Assembly (NCBI GenBank): GCA_905250025.1
Contig: CAJNOJ010000384.1
Location: 21,454 to 85,453, forward strand
Source of the DNA: Adineta ricciae
Lineage: Eukaryota > Rotifera > Eurotatoria > Adinetida > Adinetidae
Direction: 5' to 3'
DNA length: 64,000 nt
The notes under the pieces are model-generated. The model did not search any database and was not told the DNA's origin. It worked only from the letters and a program-made list of their open reading frames with translations. Position 1 is the stretch's first letter, and each line of letters begins with the position of its first letter. This document shows positions 47,293 to 57,914 of the stretch, one piece after another. The translations under genes were made by a program, and so were the position numbers.

Positions 47293-47475
47293 TCATTGTT
47301 TCAACTGTTGTTCAATTAATTTGATACAGTGACGAAGACCATCTTCTCGTTCGATTAAAGAACCGATTTTTTGAGCATTCTTACGATAAACTAAATGATT
47401 GTGTAAAAAATCGGCAAGAGCATTGCTCAAGCTACTTGCATTGATCTCCCAAGTAGGAATCATTTTCGAACCCAA
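47293..47475 (-). pseudogene. Possible sterol/UDP-glycosyltransferase C-terminal fragment
   Basis: Sixty codons on the minus strand end in a stop and read SSLSNALADFLHNHLVYRKN, AQKIGSLIEREDGLRHCIKL, IEQQLKQ. The pattern of a short helix, Y..NAQ.IG..I..E.G...... fits the C-terminal helices of UGT or sterol-glucosyltransferase proteins. No donor-binding motif lies upstream in the window, so at best this is a terminal exon or relic. Confidence 0.3.
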
Positions 47476-47656
47476 GCGATGAATGAAAACTCGGTCGGCA
47501 ATTAAGTAATATTATGAGCATGATTTTGGTAAGTCATTACGAATTCGCCTACGTTCAGTAAAAAAAAGGGTTTTCTTAATTTTTATCGCTTCTTTGATGC
47601 TATGAATGACACTGATGTGTGAATATGCTACCCTTATCAGCATTCACACCCACATC

Positions 47657-47670
47657 CACCCTCACCCACA
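47657..47670. other. C-rich telomere-like motif
   Basis: CACCCTCACCCACA, the same core as at 10451 and 48917, upstream of the hydrolase-fascin gene. Confidence 0.3.
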
Positions 47671-47960
47671 TAATTAAATGCATTTTGTCCTCGCTTGTTT
47701 TCCTTTTCTTGTCTACAATCAAACATGAATGTGGCGACTACCTTGCTTCCTCACGTTGTTCTTTCTTTTTCTTTACCGTAACCCTTTCACGGCCGACGAT
47801 ACATAAATGCACCACTTTTTGTCGTTCTGTTCTCACTCGCCGAAAAGACGCTTGTGGAAGAATTGATTCAACACATTCACAGTTTTTTAGATCGTTAAGT
47901 CACTTAAAGAGCGTGGAACAGATTCTTCATACTTACAAAATATTCTTATACTTTACCAAA

Positions 47961-49682
47961 ATGTCTAAAACTCATCCTGGCTCCTATTCTGGAAATCCTG
48001 CATTCACCTATACTCTCTATATGCCGTCATCTGCCTCCTCCGTCACTACTCTCTTTCCTCTCGCAGTTCTCATTCATGGCTTATCTCGTAAACCAGAAGC
48101 AATGCTCAACGATTACAAAGATTTTTCTCAGCAAAATCAGTGTGCACTCTTCGTACCCTACTTTCCTGAACAATATTCTTACCATAGAATGATCTCAGGA
48201 AATGATCCATCTTTTCGTTTTGACCGCTTACTCCTTCATATGTTAGATGAAATGAAAAGGATGCACCAGCAAGTTGATATAAGCAAATTTCTTCTTCATG
48301 GTTATAGTGCTGGTGGACGGTTCGTACATCGATTTGCCTATTTAAATGCCAGCAGAATTCTAGGTCTATCAATTGGGGCTCCAGGTGAAATTACTTTGAT
48401 CGGTAAGTAAACTTTTGATTTTAAGTTGCGTAGCAGTCTGGGAGAAAGTTAAAAAAGTTAGATATAATTAGTGGAGATATTGAAGTAGAATTTATCACAA
48501 TGGTTGTGGTACTACACTGAAAATAATCCGGCGTTTAATCAGCCCTCAGTCAAGAGTTTGTCATCACTTATAAGAAACCCGTCATTTTAGGGTTGAGCTA
48601 GGGGTAGATCAGGTTGATGAACAAATTTTTCAGTCATAAACCTTTTTGGAGGGTTGATTAAACGCCGGATTTTTTAAAATGCATTATTTGAATAATCTTT
48701 ATACTGAGAAATTTATGTTGGACCTTACCTGAACTGTTTTTTTTATAACAGAACTTTTTCAAAAAGAAATGAGTTAGTTCAACTACAAATATATTCAAAG
48801 TATCCGCTATCTTGGAAAATACTGTATTATCTAACTAAAGGAGGATATTTCCTATTCTCGATAGTTGTACATTCCTGCATTTGCGTGCAATTTCCATCAA
48901 TTCCTTTACGGAATCACACCCTCACCCAACTTCTGAGATGCAACTTTATCAAATCTTTGCCTTTTGATTTTCAAAGCAACTGGCCTGTGGGAACTGGAAA
49001 TCTTCCAACAGTTTTCAATGGAGATAACATTGATAGGGAAGCTATGAGCGTTTTACCAACTCAAATCTGTATCGGTGATTTGGATAAAGAGCGGGTGGAC
49101 AAGGCGAAACGATTGAAAGACAACTATGACAACGTTGGGCTAAAGTGGGTGCAATACGATTTAGTGAAAAACGCAGGACATGATAGTTCAAGCATGAGAA
49201 ATATTGTTAGTGCATTTTTTCGAAGTGTCTTATCAAATATTCATCAAACTGCGAATGATAGAATTGCTTCCGGAGCGTCAGAAAAAGCGCACAGAGTGAT
49301 TGCTCTTCGTTCTAACGCTAACGGGAAATTTGTCTGTGCAGAGAACGCAGGAAGAGATTCATTGATCGCGAACCGCGATTCTGTGGCTGGTTGGGAAACT
49401 TTCGATATGATCGATCTCGAAGGAGGAAATGTTGCATTGAAATCACATGCCAATGGGCGATATGTTTGTGCCGAAAATGGAGGTAACGGCACATTGATGG
49501 CTAGTCGTAAAAAAATCAATGCCTGGGAAACTTTTAGAAAAGTTGATCGTGGCAATGGCAAGGTGGCTTTCATAGCAGTCAATGGAAAATACGTCAGTGT
49601 TGGCAATTTTGGCAACAGCGAACTAACGGCAGATCGAGATAATGCCGGCAACTGGGAGACTTTCGATGTAGTTGAGAAATAA
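47961..49682 (+). CDS. Alpha/beta-hydrolase fused to fascin-like beta-trefoil
   Basis: Exon 1 starts at ATG 47961 and reaches the donor near 48402 (or 48406). It carries AVLIHGLSRKPEAML, VPYFPEQYS and the nucleophile elbow LLHGYSAGGRFVHRFA (G-Y-S-A-G). Exon 2 (from ~48977, or possibly 48865, to the stop TAA at 49682) adds the acid region (QICIGDLDKERVDKAKRLKD), the catalytic His in NAGHDSSSM, and three beta-trefoil repeats of the form GK.V.AEN.G...L.A.R....WE.F. The donor at 48406 with the acceptor at 48977 gives LIGNNWPVGTGNL, in frame and of natural length; total ~385 residues. The catalytic part resembles bacterial esterases or PHB-depolymerase-like hydrolases. The trefoil should bind a glycan or polymer. 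No signal peptide is obvious. The domain pair and neighbourhood suggest horizontal origin with later intron gain. Confidence 0.72.
48524..48671. mobile_element. 148-bp MITE inside the hydrolase intron
   Basis: AATCCGGCGTTTAATCAGCC at the left is inverted at the right, extending to 23 bp with one mismatch (G/A). The interior has no ORF. Flanks are A/T-rich, so the target duplication cannot be fixed. It sits entirely in the intron between the catalytic Ser and His halves of the hydrolase. Confidence 0.85.
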
Positions 49683-49949
49683 CTCTTTTCCAATATACCT
49701 GTCTCAAAATATGATCATCTCATCACATACAGTTGTTTTTCTATGATTTTCATGTTTATACTCATTTCTTCGCGAATAAAAATTCTTGTTTTTCTTTTTT
49801 GTCTTCTATATTTCACACAATTGGGTTAACAAGAAATTTTCTGCGTTTTTTCTTAAATTTCCTAGAACAGTCGAAAAAGTTCTGGAAGTTTCCGTACTCA
49901 GGATATATATATGTATAGAGCACGAAGATCTTCTGAATAATAACGAGAT

Positions 49950-50166
49950 TATGGACATGGGCGTTGATCTCGAATCAGAAGTGAAGATATCTCATAGAGA
50001 GCTTCAATCACTCTTGCTTCATAAATTTCGTTTGGGTTACCTAGCAACGGAAGCAACGAACAACATATGTGGTACAATGGGGAAGGATGTATTCTTTATT
50101 CGTACAGCACAAGATCGGTTCCATCGATTCAACGACGACAACTTGGGTGCTCTCATATTACAGTGA
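49950..50166 (+). pseudogene. Mariner transposase N-terminal remnant
   Basis: About 70 codons from ATG 49951 read VDLESEVKISHRELQSLLLH, KFRLGYLATEATNNICGTMG and RTAQDRFHRFNDDNLGAL, then stop. The R.LLL..FRLG..A.EA..NI...MG......T...F.RF..... pattern is the helix-turn-helix region of mariner transposases. The catalytic DD(D) part is absent, so this is a 5' fragment. Confidence 0.6.
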
Positions 50167-53100
50167 AAACACATGTGGGTGAATTCGATAAAATGTGGAA
50201 ATATTGAGTTTAGGTTAGGGGTGGCACATTTACTTTACTTCAGAGTTACATAACTGCCACAAAGTAACTACTGTCTGTCCGAAAAAATAATGACGGTGGG
50301 TATTTTTGGAACGACTCACGAACGAAAAGAGCTAGACAACTGTGAGTTTCACCAGAAGACTTGAAACTTTATTGGGTACACAACTATGTTGAATATGATC
50401 AATCAAAGAACTGACCAATCATATCATTTCTTGAGAACAATAGTAGAAACAAATTTTTGGAAAGCGCGTTTTTATGTGATTTTATCCTTTTATTCGCCCA
50501 GTTAGTAGAGCTGGGGATCCTCTTTCAACCGATGCAACAGAGATGGACACGGTCCATGTTTTAAAAAATTTTAACCGAACCGAATCATACATGTGTAAGA
50601 AAAGTCTCATGGTAACAAATGAAATGTGTTAACATCAATGGTAGTTTATTAATTTCGTTCGTATAAGCATTTTTTGAAAGTGTCCAATCTTTTCTATTTC
50701 CAATGCAACACTATCTGTGTGAAGAAATTTTGTTGAATGATAATAATTCTAAAGAGTTTCAATAGTAGAATAACGATAACGATCACTATACCAGATGTAT
50801 AACTTTGTCAACCAATCAAAAACCGTGCGCTTCTTCCTCAATGAGATGCGAAGCTTTTAACAATTTCAGTAGACATCCAGGAACATTTCAAAATATAGCG
50901 AGAAATTTCAGATAGCATTCGTAACGCTTTAAAAGAATTGCGAAGTTCTTTTTTCAAAAGGTGAAGTAGGATGTTCCTCTCTAGATACGTTCAATATCAG
51001 AACGCATCTATACGAAGACATAATATGAATTTTCAAGTTCCTGTAAACGAATTTGTAATCTTTAACCAGAAACTATCAGTTTCGGTACCAGAACTTTTGC
51101 ACAACAGTATACTTATAAAGATATTGACGTCATTCTGTCATTGTACAGTAATTTCATAAAGAGAGAAACTTCTTTTTATATATTCGAACATGACCTTCTT
51201 TGATTCTCAGAATATCCTCTCATTTCCGAGGCTTCCAATCTAGCAATAAAGGTATAAGATAATACGATTCCGATCACTTAAAAATCGATACCGGTAATCT
51301 TTTATGTTAAATCAATTAAAGTTGAAACTCAACCGAACCGTGCCCAACTCTGAAAGGTATCTACATTTGTAGAGAATTCTGACGAGGAATCTTTTAATAA
51401 AAAAATTTGCTTTCCTATGCCGAAAAATACCGAGAAGCTCATTCATTTTGTAACACCGGTTACATGCCGACAATAGTTCAGGACAAAACCTCTTCTACAA
51501 TTCAGAACTTAGAAAGGTTTGATACAAAACTTCAAATAATACTAAACCTTGACTACACACCCCCCCCTCAGACCGTCACTGGCAGGGCGAAAATCCTATC
51601 ACAGACCGTTGAGAAATTCATACTTCGACCAAAACATTCAAAGTTCATTAGGCATAAGCGGTTTACTACGTACAAGTGCGCTGTAATACTCTACCATATA
51701 TAGAGAGTAAAGCTCATAGAGTGCAAACCACTACCAGCTAAGGTTCATAGGTTTAATACTCTATTTGCAGTAAAAACATCAACAGCGGACGTATTTGCTA
51801 TTAAGCTAACTGTTTCATTCTTTTTTTAAGGCAGGACTCGCAGAAAGATGTGAAAGAGTTTTGGAAGACAGAGGGATTTTCCGCCCGCTAATCCTTATCC
51901 CGTAGATCATTACGGAATCTAACGGGACTTATTGTTACCGCCTGCCTTTTGGTACGCATGTAACCTGTAATCCGTCTGTCCTAGAGTTGTTACTATACAT
52001 GACCGTAATTCACTGTTTTCTGTAAAGACGTGCACCTAAAAAATGAAGAGTGAGAGCTTGTTACGAGAAAATCCAAATAAACTGTGTGTGATTGTCTCAC
52101 ATTTGTAATCCCGTTAGGGATTGCGCTGAAAGCTTTTTTGTTTTCAGTGTACAGATTCGTTGATCCTTTTCTGAATTCAAGATAGTGTTATTTAAAAAAG
52201 CATTTTCTCCGAAATTCCTGTCTCAGAAAATTGCATACTTGCACGTTCAAATTATAGTCATCGGACTATTACTCTATAAGCAATTTCTTAAAAGTTTCAG
52301 GAGAAAGCAAATACATGCTTAACTCTTCTAAATCTACTGCTAGCCTAAAGTTCCACATTCGTATTAATAATATTCTTGCCAAATATATTTTGTTAGAGGT
52401 TAAACTACCAAGAAGACTTTGTTTTCGCTTGTGTTAAACTCGGCAGCTGCGTTTCGAAAGATCTCAATTCACATTTATTGAACACCTGATAAAACTAGCA
52501 TACCGCGGCCACAGACAACTAGATGATCTCATATTCATTTCTGAATCTGTACTATCCTTCAAGCAATGGATTTTGTCAAATAAAAAACTAAACCATTCAT
52601 AGCATGTCTTACTTACAACAGACAATATTTGATATATAATGGCAAATTGCTCAGGATACATCACAGCCTTTAATTTCCCCTTTCTTTCGAGAATACGATA
52701 TCAGTCGACTTCTTTCTAATAGGAATGTTGATGTACTTGTTTAAACGACAAGCTCGCAGCTACGGAGTTTTCTTTCAATACTACAAATCTACAGTAATCT
52801 TTAACATCAACGGCTAGTGGTTTACATGTTTTACCAGATAACAAGTGATTCTTCTAGCGGCAATACTTGCGTTTGTCCGTCTATTCATATTTGTATTACG
52901 TTCACCAATTAATGTATTCTTTCTTTCGAAAGGGAAGGTCTTACAAATGTAAATTGTCTGCTTACTTGTATGCTCGCAGGAACAAAAGAACATTTGAGGA
53001 CAAGATATTAAAACCTGAAGGCATCTCATCTTTTCGATGTAACTTTATCGAAAGATTATTGGGATGAAAACACACGAGTTTGTTGTTAATGTACGCGCGC

Positions 53101-53777
53101 TGAATAGATTTTTACATTAGTAGGGCCATAGAACCTTGTTTCTATATGAAAGAGCCGAACGAGTCCCTTCACTTGGGTCACTTGTCGAATTATTTACTCA
53201 TTAACACTTGAACTAAATTAAAATGGTTCTGGATAAATAGATAATTCAACTGTTCTGTTCTGTTCAAATGAGCGTATTGATCAGTACATTCTTCACTTAC
53301 TTTTCATAATATCGCACACCCCAATGATTCATAGGGTACAATGACAAAAATACAAATGTCTTTCAGCTGTTCCGAGATTTTTCTCGAATCTGTTGTATTC
53401 TAAGTCATTACAGAGCCACTAAGTTGACCAACTATGTAAAAACTAACACCAGATTCGTGTTTCTTGATCCGGGAAAACCTTCGGTAAACCCGTATTAAAA
53501 ATTTCTGTTTTGTATAAAACATAGTCCTCTCTCTCAGAAAAAGAAGAAAATTTTCTCACAACAGCTAACAGCAAATTCGGATTCCTTGCCCTCGATTATC
53601 CTTTCAGTAGAGGGAATTATTGCAATATGTGAATACTTCTGTCTTTTATCGCTTCATTGAATCTGTATAATAATACAATGAGATTTAATTTTTTTTTTGG
53701 ATTATTTATATTTGAGAAAAATAAAAATTAGAAACTAATTTATTCGTGTTTAGGTTATTCTTTTTTTTGAATAGTTT
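50167..53777. other. 3.6-kb gene-poor interval
   Basis: AT-rich with only short frames. A C9 run occurs near 51562. I found no repeats, RNA genes or coding motifs I can support. It may contain the unrecognised remainder of the mariner element near its left side. Confidence 0.4.
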
Positions 53778-53881
53778 TTAAAGTTGAATGATACCATGAT
53801 GAAGCATTGCTTTCATACTCCAACCATTGTTTGAAAGGTTATCATTATAGAATTTCCATGTCCAATATGTCCAACCACCGG
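53778..53881 (-). pseudogene. Glycosidase (GH5 glucanase-like) C-terminal fragment, cut at an N
   Basis: The minus strand reads GWTYWTWKFYNDNLSNNGWS, MKAMLHHGIIQL and a TAA stop. The GW.YWTWK......WS......G.I signature resembles the last strand and helix of GH5 exo/endo-1,3-beta-glucanases. The upstream part is missing because the sequence jumps at the single N (53882) to transposon DNA. It may be the intact 3' end of a real gene across a gap, or debris. Confidence 0.45.
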
Positions 53882-53883
53882 NA

Positions 53884-54163
53884 GAGTAACAGAAGCAAAA
53901 TAATGTTTACTTTTTTGTTTAACATAAAATAAAAGTTTATGAACATCAATTTATTTTCCTACAGCACCTTAATAGCTCAATCTTATACATGAGAATGTCC
54001 TGGTGAAAAATCATGGGACAAAAATTCTAAATTCATCAGTTTTCCAGTTACCTAATACCCATTTAGTATTTTGGGATCCCGGAGTACGGGAGTATCCCGG
54101 GAGTATGGGAGTATCATTCGGAGTACGGGAGTACCGGGATCCGGGAGTGTCGTTTCCCCCTTG
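53884..54163 (+). mobile_element. Detached right end of the 4.96-kb DNA transposon
   Basis: 280 bp aligning without gaps to 45664-45943, with about five substitutions, and ending exactly at GTTTCCCCCTTG. It covers the transposase stop region, the 3' flank and the subterminal GGAGTACGGGAGTA repeats. The left side begins right at the single N (53882). The right side abuts LTR-element integrase sequence at 54164. Confidence 0.9.
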
Positions 54164-54420
54164 GATCCATTCAACAAACATACAAAACTCGACTCGATGC
54201 TCCTCGTTCAAATCTTTCGTATGTCATTAATGATTTGGTGCTCATCAAGACATCTAAACCTCGTCGCAAATTTGATGTCCGCCATGAAGGTCCACATCGT
54301 ATTATTCAACATCTTACGAATAAAACCTATATTGTGCAACACGTTCGTCTATATCATTTAACACAACAAGTTACTGTCGATTCTATTCTTCCATTAATTT
54401 CACGTCACACATCTACTTAA
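54164..54420 (+). mobile_element. LTR-retrotransposon integrase C-terminus (Ty3/gypsy-like remnant)
   Basis: In the frame of 54171-54420, ~83 codons read LDAPRSNLSYVINDLVLIKT, KFDVRHEGPHRIIQHLTNKT and YIVQHVRLYHLTQQVTVDS, with stop TAA at 54418-54420. The pattern Y..GD.VL.K.....KF...Y.GP.RI......Y.V is the C-terminal region of Ty3/gypsy-type integrases. The rest of pol is absent because the transposon end replaces it. The stop is natural for the end of pol. Confidence 0.65.
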
Positions 54421-54541
54421 TTGACATTTTTTTCTCTCTCTTTCTACTAAATTCTTTCGTTGGAATTCTACTATCGATTCGTCTTCGTCATATATACATA
54501 TTCGTTTCTCATTTCATTTTGATTATTCCGCAACTTATATC

Positions 54542-54763
54542 ATGTTCGCTGTTTTTACTCTTTTACTTTCGTTTCATTTTTCAATTGCCTTCGATCCTCG
54601 TTTACGACGGTTTTTGAACTCGGAAGTTCACAATCGTATGAATGTTTTGGAACAGGCTCATTCGACTCATCGTAATGAAACCGACTGGATGCGTACCATA
54701 TTTTTAGCTATCGCTATTGGTTTCGGTCTTATACTATTATTGGTTTTTCTTACAATTGTTTAG
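54542..54763 (+). CDS. Env-like C-terminal membrane segment of LTR element
   Basis: 73 codons from ATG 54542, shortly after the pol stop. The product has a hydrophobic start, a helical stretch and a C-terminal TM segment (IFLAIAIGFGLILLLVFLTI). Position and topology fit the end of an envelope-like third ORF of a gypsy-type retroelement, as described for some bdelloid elements. It is too short to be a whole envelope, so it is either a truncated frame or a small accessory protein. No function is claimed. Confidence 0.35.
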   Translation: MFAVFTLLLSFHFSIAFDPRLRRFLNSEVHNRMNVLEQAHSTHRNETDWMRTIFLAIAIGFGLILLLVFLTIV

Positions 54764-55320
54764 TAATGTCGACACATTCGACGTCATGATCAACAAACGC
54801 AGTCTCCAACTCTAGCTGCAATCGAACATTCCGGTTTGTCGCATTTACATCCGATTATACCACCTTTACTGAGATTTCTTCAACATCATCAACATCTCTA
54901 TATGCACAATCTACATATCCATATTCCACTGTCTATCCATCGCAGCTTCCAGTTCTCAAATTTTGAACCCGTTTTGTTATGTTCATGCATTCATTTTCAC
55001 ATTTTTATTTTTTTTTGCACGAGCCAGGGTTGGTTTTCTCTCATAACGTCTTGTAAACGAGAGACAAATCCCAGCTGAAAACTTTCTCTATATAGATTTT
55101 GTTCAGGTAGTTAAATTGTGTGTGTGAAGTGTCGAAGAGGAAAGCGCGTGCCATTTGACGAAATGTATATGCTAGGAACAATATCGAGCAGTCAGGAGTG
55201 GCGGACCGACTGTAAGATGTGTGAGTTGATATATCTTTTGAAAAGTTCTTGTGACAAGAGTAGAATGAAAAGAAAATCAGTCGAGGGCTAAGCGATCGGT
55301 GTGAAGCTAGAACGAAGAAA
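54764..55320. other. Possible LTR region, boundaries not found
   Basis: An LTR would be expected after the env-like frame. No direct repeat partner exists in the window, so LTR limits cannot be set. Only short frames here. Confidence 0.25.
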
Positions 55321-55624
55321 CGATGTGCTAGCTAAAAACGTTTTTACTAAATAAGCCCCGTTCATGGAAACTACACCATTCAACGTAGAATTGAACTCAG
55401 CATCGAACGATGGGGCTTTTATTCATGGGACAGACTTTGAAAGCATTGTTATCTACTTTATAATTGTTTTCCTACATATGAGACAAAACTCTAAAAAACA
55501 TTCTTCAAACTTTGTGCCATGAATAAAAGTCCCACCATTGGATGCAGAATTTAATTCGGAGTCGAATAATGTAGTTTCCATGGACGGGACATATTTAGTA
55601 AAAAAGGTTTTAGCTAACACATCG
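55321..55624. mobile_element. Foldback/MITE element with ~130-bp arms
   Basis: CGATGTGCTAGCTAAAAACG (55321) and the following ~130 bp are inverted, with about 80% identity, at ~55496-55624. Short loop of ~45 bp. No ORF. The arms include GGGGCTTTTATTCATGG and its inverse. It lies ~80 bp from the end of the clathrin fragment. Confidence 0.75.
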
Positions 55625-55706
55625 ATGGATAAGCGAGTCAGCCTCGAACAAGTGTTACGTGTTCATTAAGAAGGAAAAAAATCACGAGATAGTTTCCGAC
55701 TGAACT

Positions 55707-56258
55707 TCAGTTTTGAGCATTTGGCAATAAACTCCATAGATCTGAGTCATTACACTGTTGGGCAAATTCTTTAGCTCGATTTAAATCATTAATATTATTG
55801 ATAAGTACTTTCATTGCCAATGTGTTCATTTTGAATTTTTTATAAACTGCAAATGCTTCTTCATAGAGCGCAGCGCTAGTAGCGATTTCACCAATATTAG
55901 ATGCATCAAAATTTTCGAGTCGATTGATATAATCCATGACACGCGTTGGATCGGTTTTGATAGCAGTTAGGATAAGTAAATTTGATAAATTACGATTGCT
56001 GCAGAAGTTGGAGTTTCTAAGGACGACCTTTTCCAGCAATTTAATTAGATCATTGGGTACGTCAGCATTTATAAATGCCTTGACAACGACGGACAATTCA
56101 TCAGGATCTTGTATTTTGGGCGCTACATTTTGAATGAGTTGATCAATAATTAGATGACGGTGTTGATTGTCCTCGCGTAAGACTCCCTCCCATAATGCTG
56201 GATCGCCTTGACTAACTAAATAACGTGCTTCGTTGCAAGCCGATGAAGCATTAACCAT
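55707..56258 (-). pseudogene. Clathrin heavy chain fragment (about residues 980-1165 of ~1675)
   Basis: 183 open codons on the minus strand match the proximal-leg repeats of the clathrin heavy chain: ASSACNEARYLVSQGDPALW, LREDNQHRHLIIDQLIQNV, DELSVVVKAFINADVPNDLI, NLSNLLILTAIKTDPTRVMD and EFAQQCNDSDLW. A stop follows PNAQN. Neither the N-terminal propeller nor the distal C-terminus is present on either side, and no exon-intron continuation was found. The frame is uninterrupted but many conserved positions are changed (for example NSNFCSNRN). Best read as a captured or duplicated gene fragment; an expressed short protein is possible because an ATG and stop bound it. Confidence 0.85.
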
Positions 56259-57914
56259 GTTTTGACGAATAGAAATAATATTTCAAATATCTACAATTAT
56301 CTAAAGTCAACTATAGAAATTATTTCAGAACTTGAGAAATATATTGTTATGTTGATGCTTTTATTTGCTTTTCTGTTTGTTTCGATGGACACCTGCATAA
56401 AAAGAAATGTGACAAAGCAAAAAAAAGGAACGATTCGAACACCACGCGGCGAAAATAATATTTAACGTCAACAAAACGCGTAGGATATCCTTGTGCAGGA
56501 TTCGACTTTTCTTGAGCGGATTCGTTCCAGTGTAGGTTCCAATCGAACTAACACTGGTTCCAAGTACAACTTGAAGAACTCTATCGGTTTCAATCATAAA
56601 AATTTTTACTCCCACCCCACCCTCACCTAAATAGTTGCCGATAAACATGACGAAGCGAAAGAACTATTGTTTATGTATCAAGAGAATCACAACTCCGATG
56701 GAGTAGTTCATAGTAAGTCTGAAAAGTCAATAAAGAAACAGTGGTGTTTTGTTTGGCAACCATATGGAAACGAGTGATGTAGAATGCATTTGAATTGTTA
56801 AATGGAGAAAATGCGACTAATGTTTTTCTCTTATGAGAATCGGAGAAAATTTCAGTTCTGTGTTTTCCAATTTGACAGCAGAAAACCTAACAGCCACAAA
56901 TGTATATATGGAATGCTCTTACCTTCAGTCTCGTTTCATTTTATTGTTCTCGCTTCGATGAAGGAGAAATGGAAACTAAGGAAATCTTTTTTGTATAGAG
57001 AAAAGTTCATCCGAACTGATTTTATCAGTTAGAGAAATGATCGTTGATATCATTGGTAAATAATAGAAAACTGATATATTAAAAAAAAACAATTACACAT
57101 TTTGATAAAGCTTGAAATTCTCTATCATCTTGTGCATTCAATTATTTTCTTGCACTTGTGTATAAAAAAGACTTGACTTTAAAAAGACGAAAAAATCGGT
57201 ACTTTTTTTATCTTTTTTTCAAATTTAAAAAAAAAGAATTATAGGAAAAAGGATAGCATTGAATAGGCCATATAGCTATCATTCTGTGTATCATGGAGAT
57301 GTTTTTCTTTAACAAGTTTGGACAGCTTCGTTTATGAGTATAGAATAAATTTATTTTCGTTCTTTCTCAAAATGATCAGCATGTGACCTACGCTTGGGTC
57401 GTCATATGCCATACTATGGGAGTATCTTTGCATTCTTAAGTGGTATATTGTGAAGCAGAGACAAGTGCATGTCGGGTAGACTTCTTAAGATAATCTAAGG
57501 TTTGCTTTTTTAGATTTCATCGATAAAAGATTCCTCAAGGTAGTTTTAGTGTCTGGACATTCCAGAATGAGTCATCTCCCAGGTCAACAAATCCGATGGG
57601 ATCCGAGTATGGGATTGTTCGACCTGGGTGGTTTGACTCGCTTGGTTGTTAACTTTTTTTTCATTGTCGAACAAGAACCTCGTATCAATCTTCTCTTTAT
57701 CATTTATTAGTAATTATTTAGAAATGTATTTATCAATGTATATTCAGATGTAGCTATGTGACCATGATGAAAACGAAGATGATCATACATGAAAGAAAGA
57801 TTTAGTAATGCTAGTGATCCTGATCAGCAAAAGATAGTGGATAAATATATTCTACCCATTCTTTTATCATACAATATAGAATTGATTTCTACTTATTCAA
57901 TCAAATGTGACAGT
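56259..57914. other. Interval without a recognised gene
   Basis: Contains a C-rich motif (CCCACCCCACCCTCACC, 56611-56627) and a hairpin-forming pair CCCAGGTCAAC/GTTCGACCTGGG near 57577-57627. No gene supported. Confidence 0.4.
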
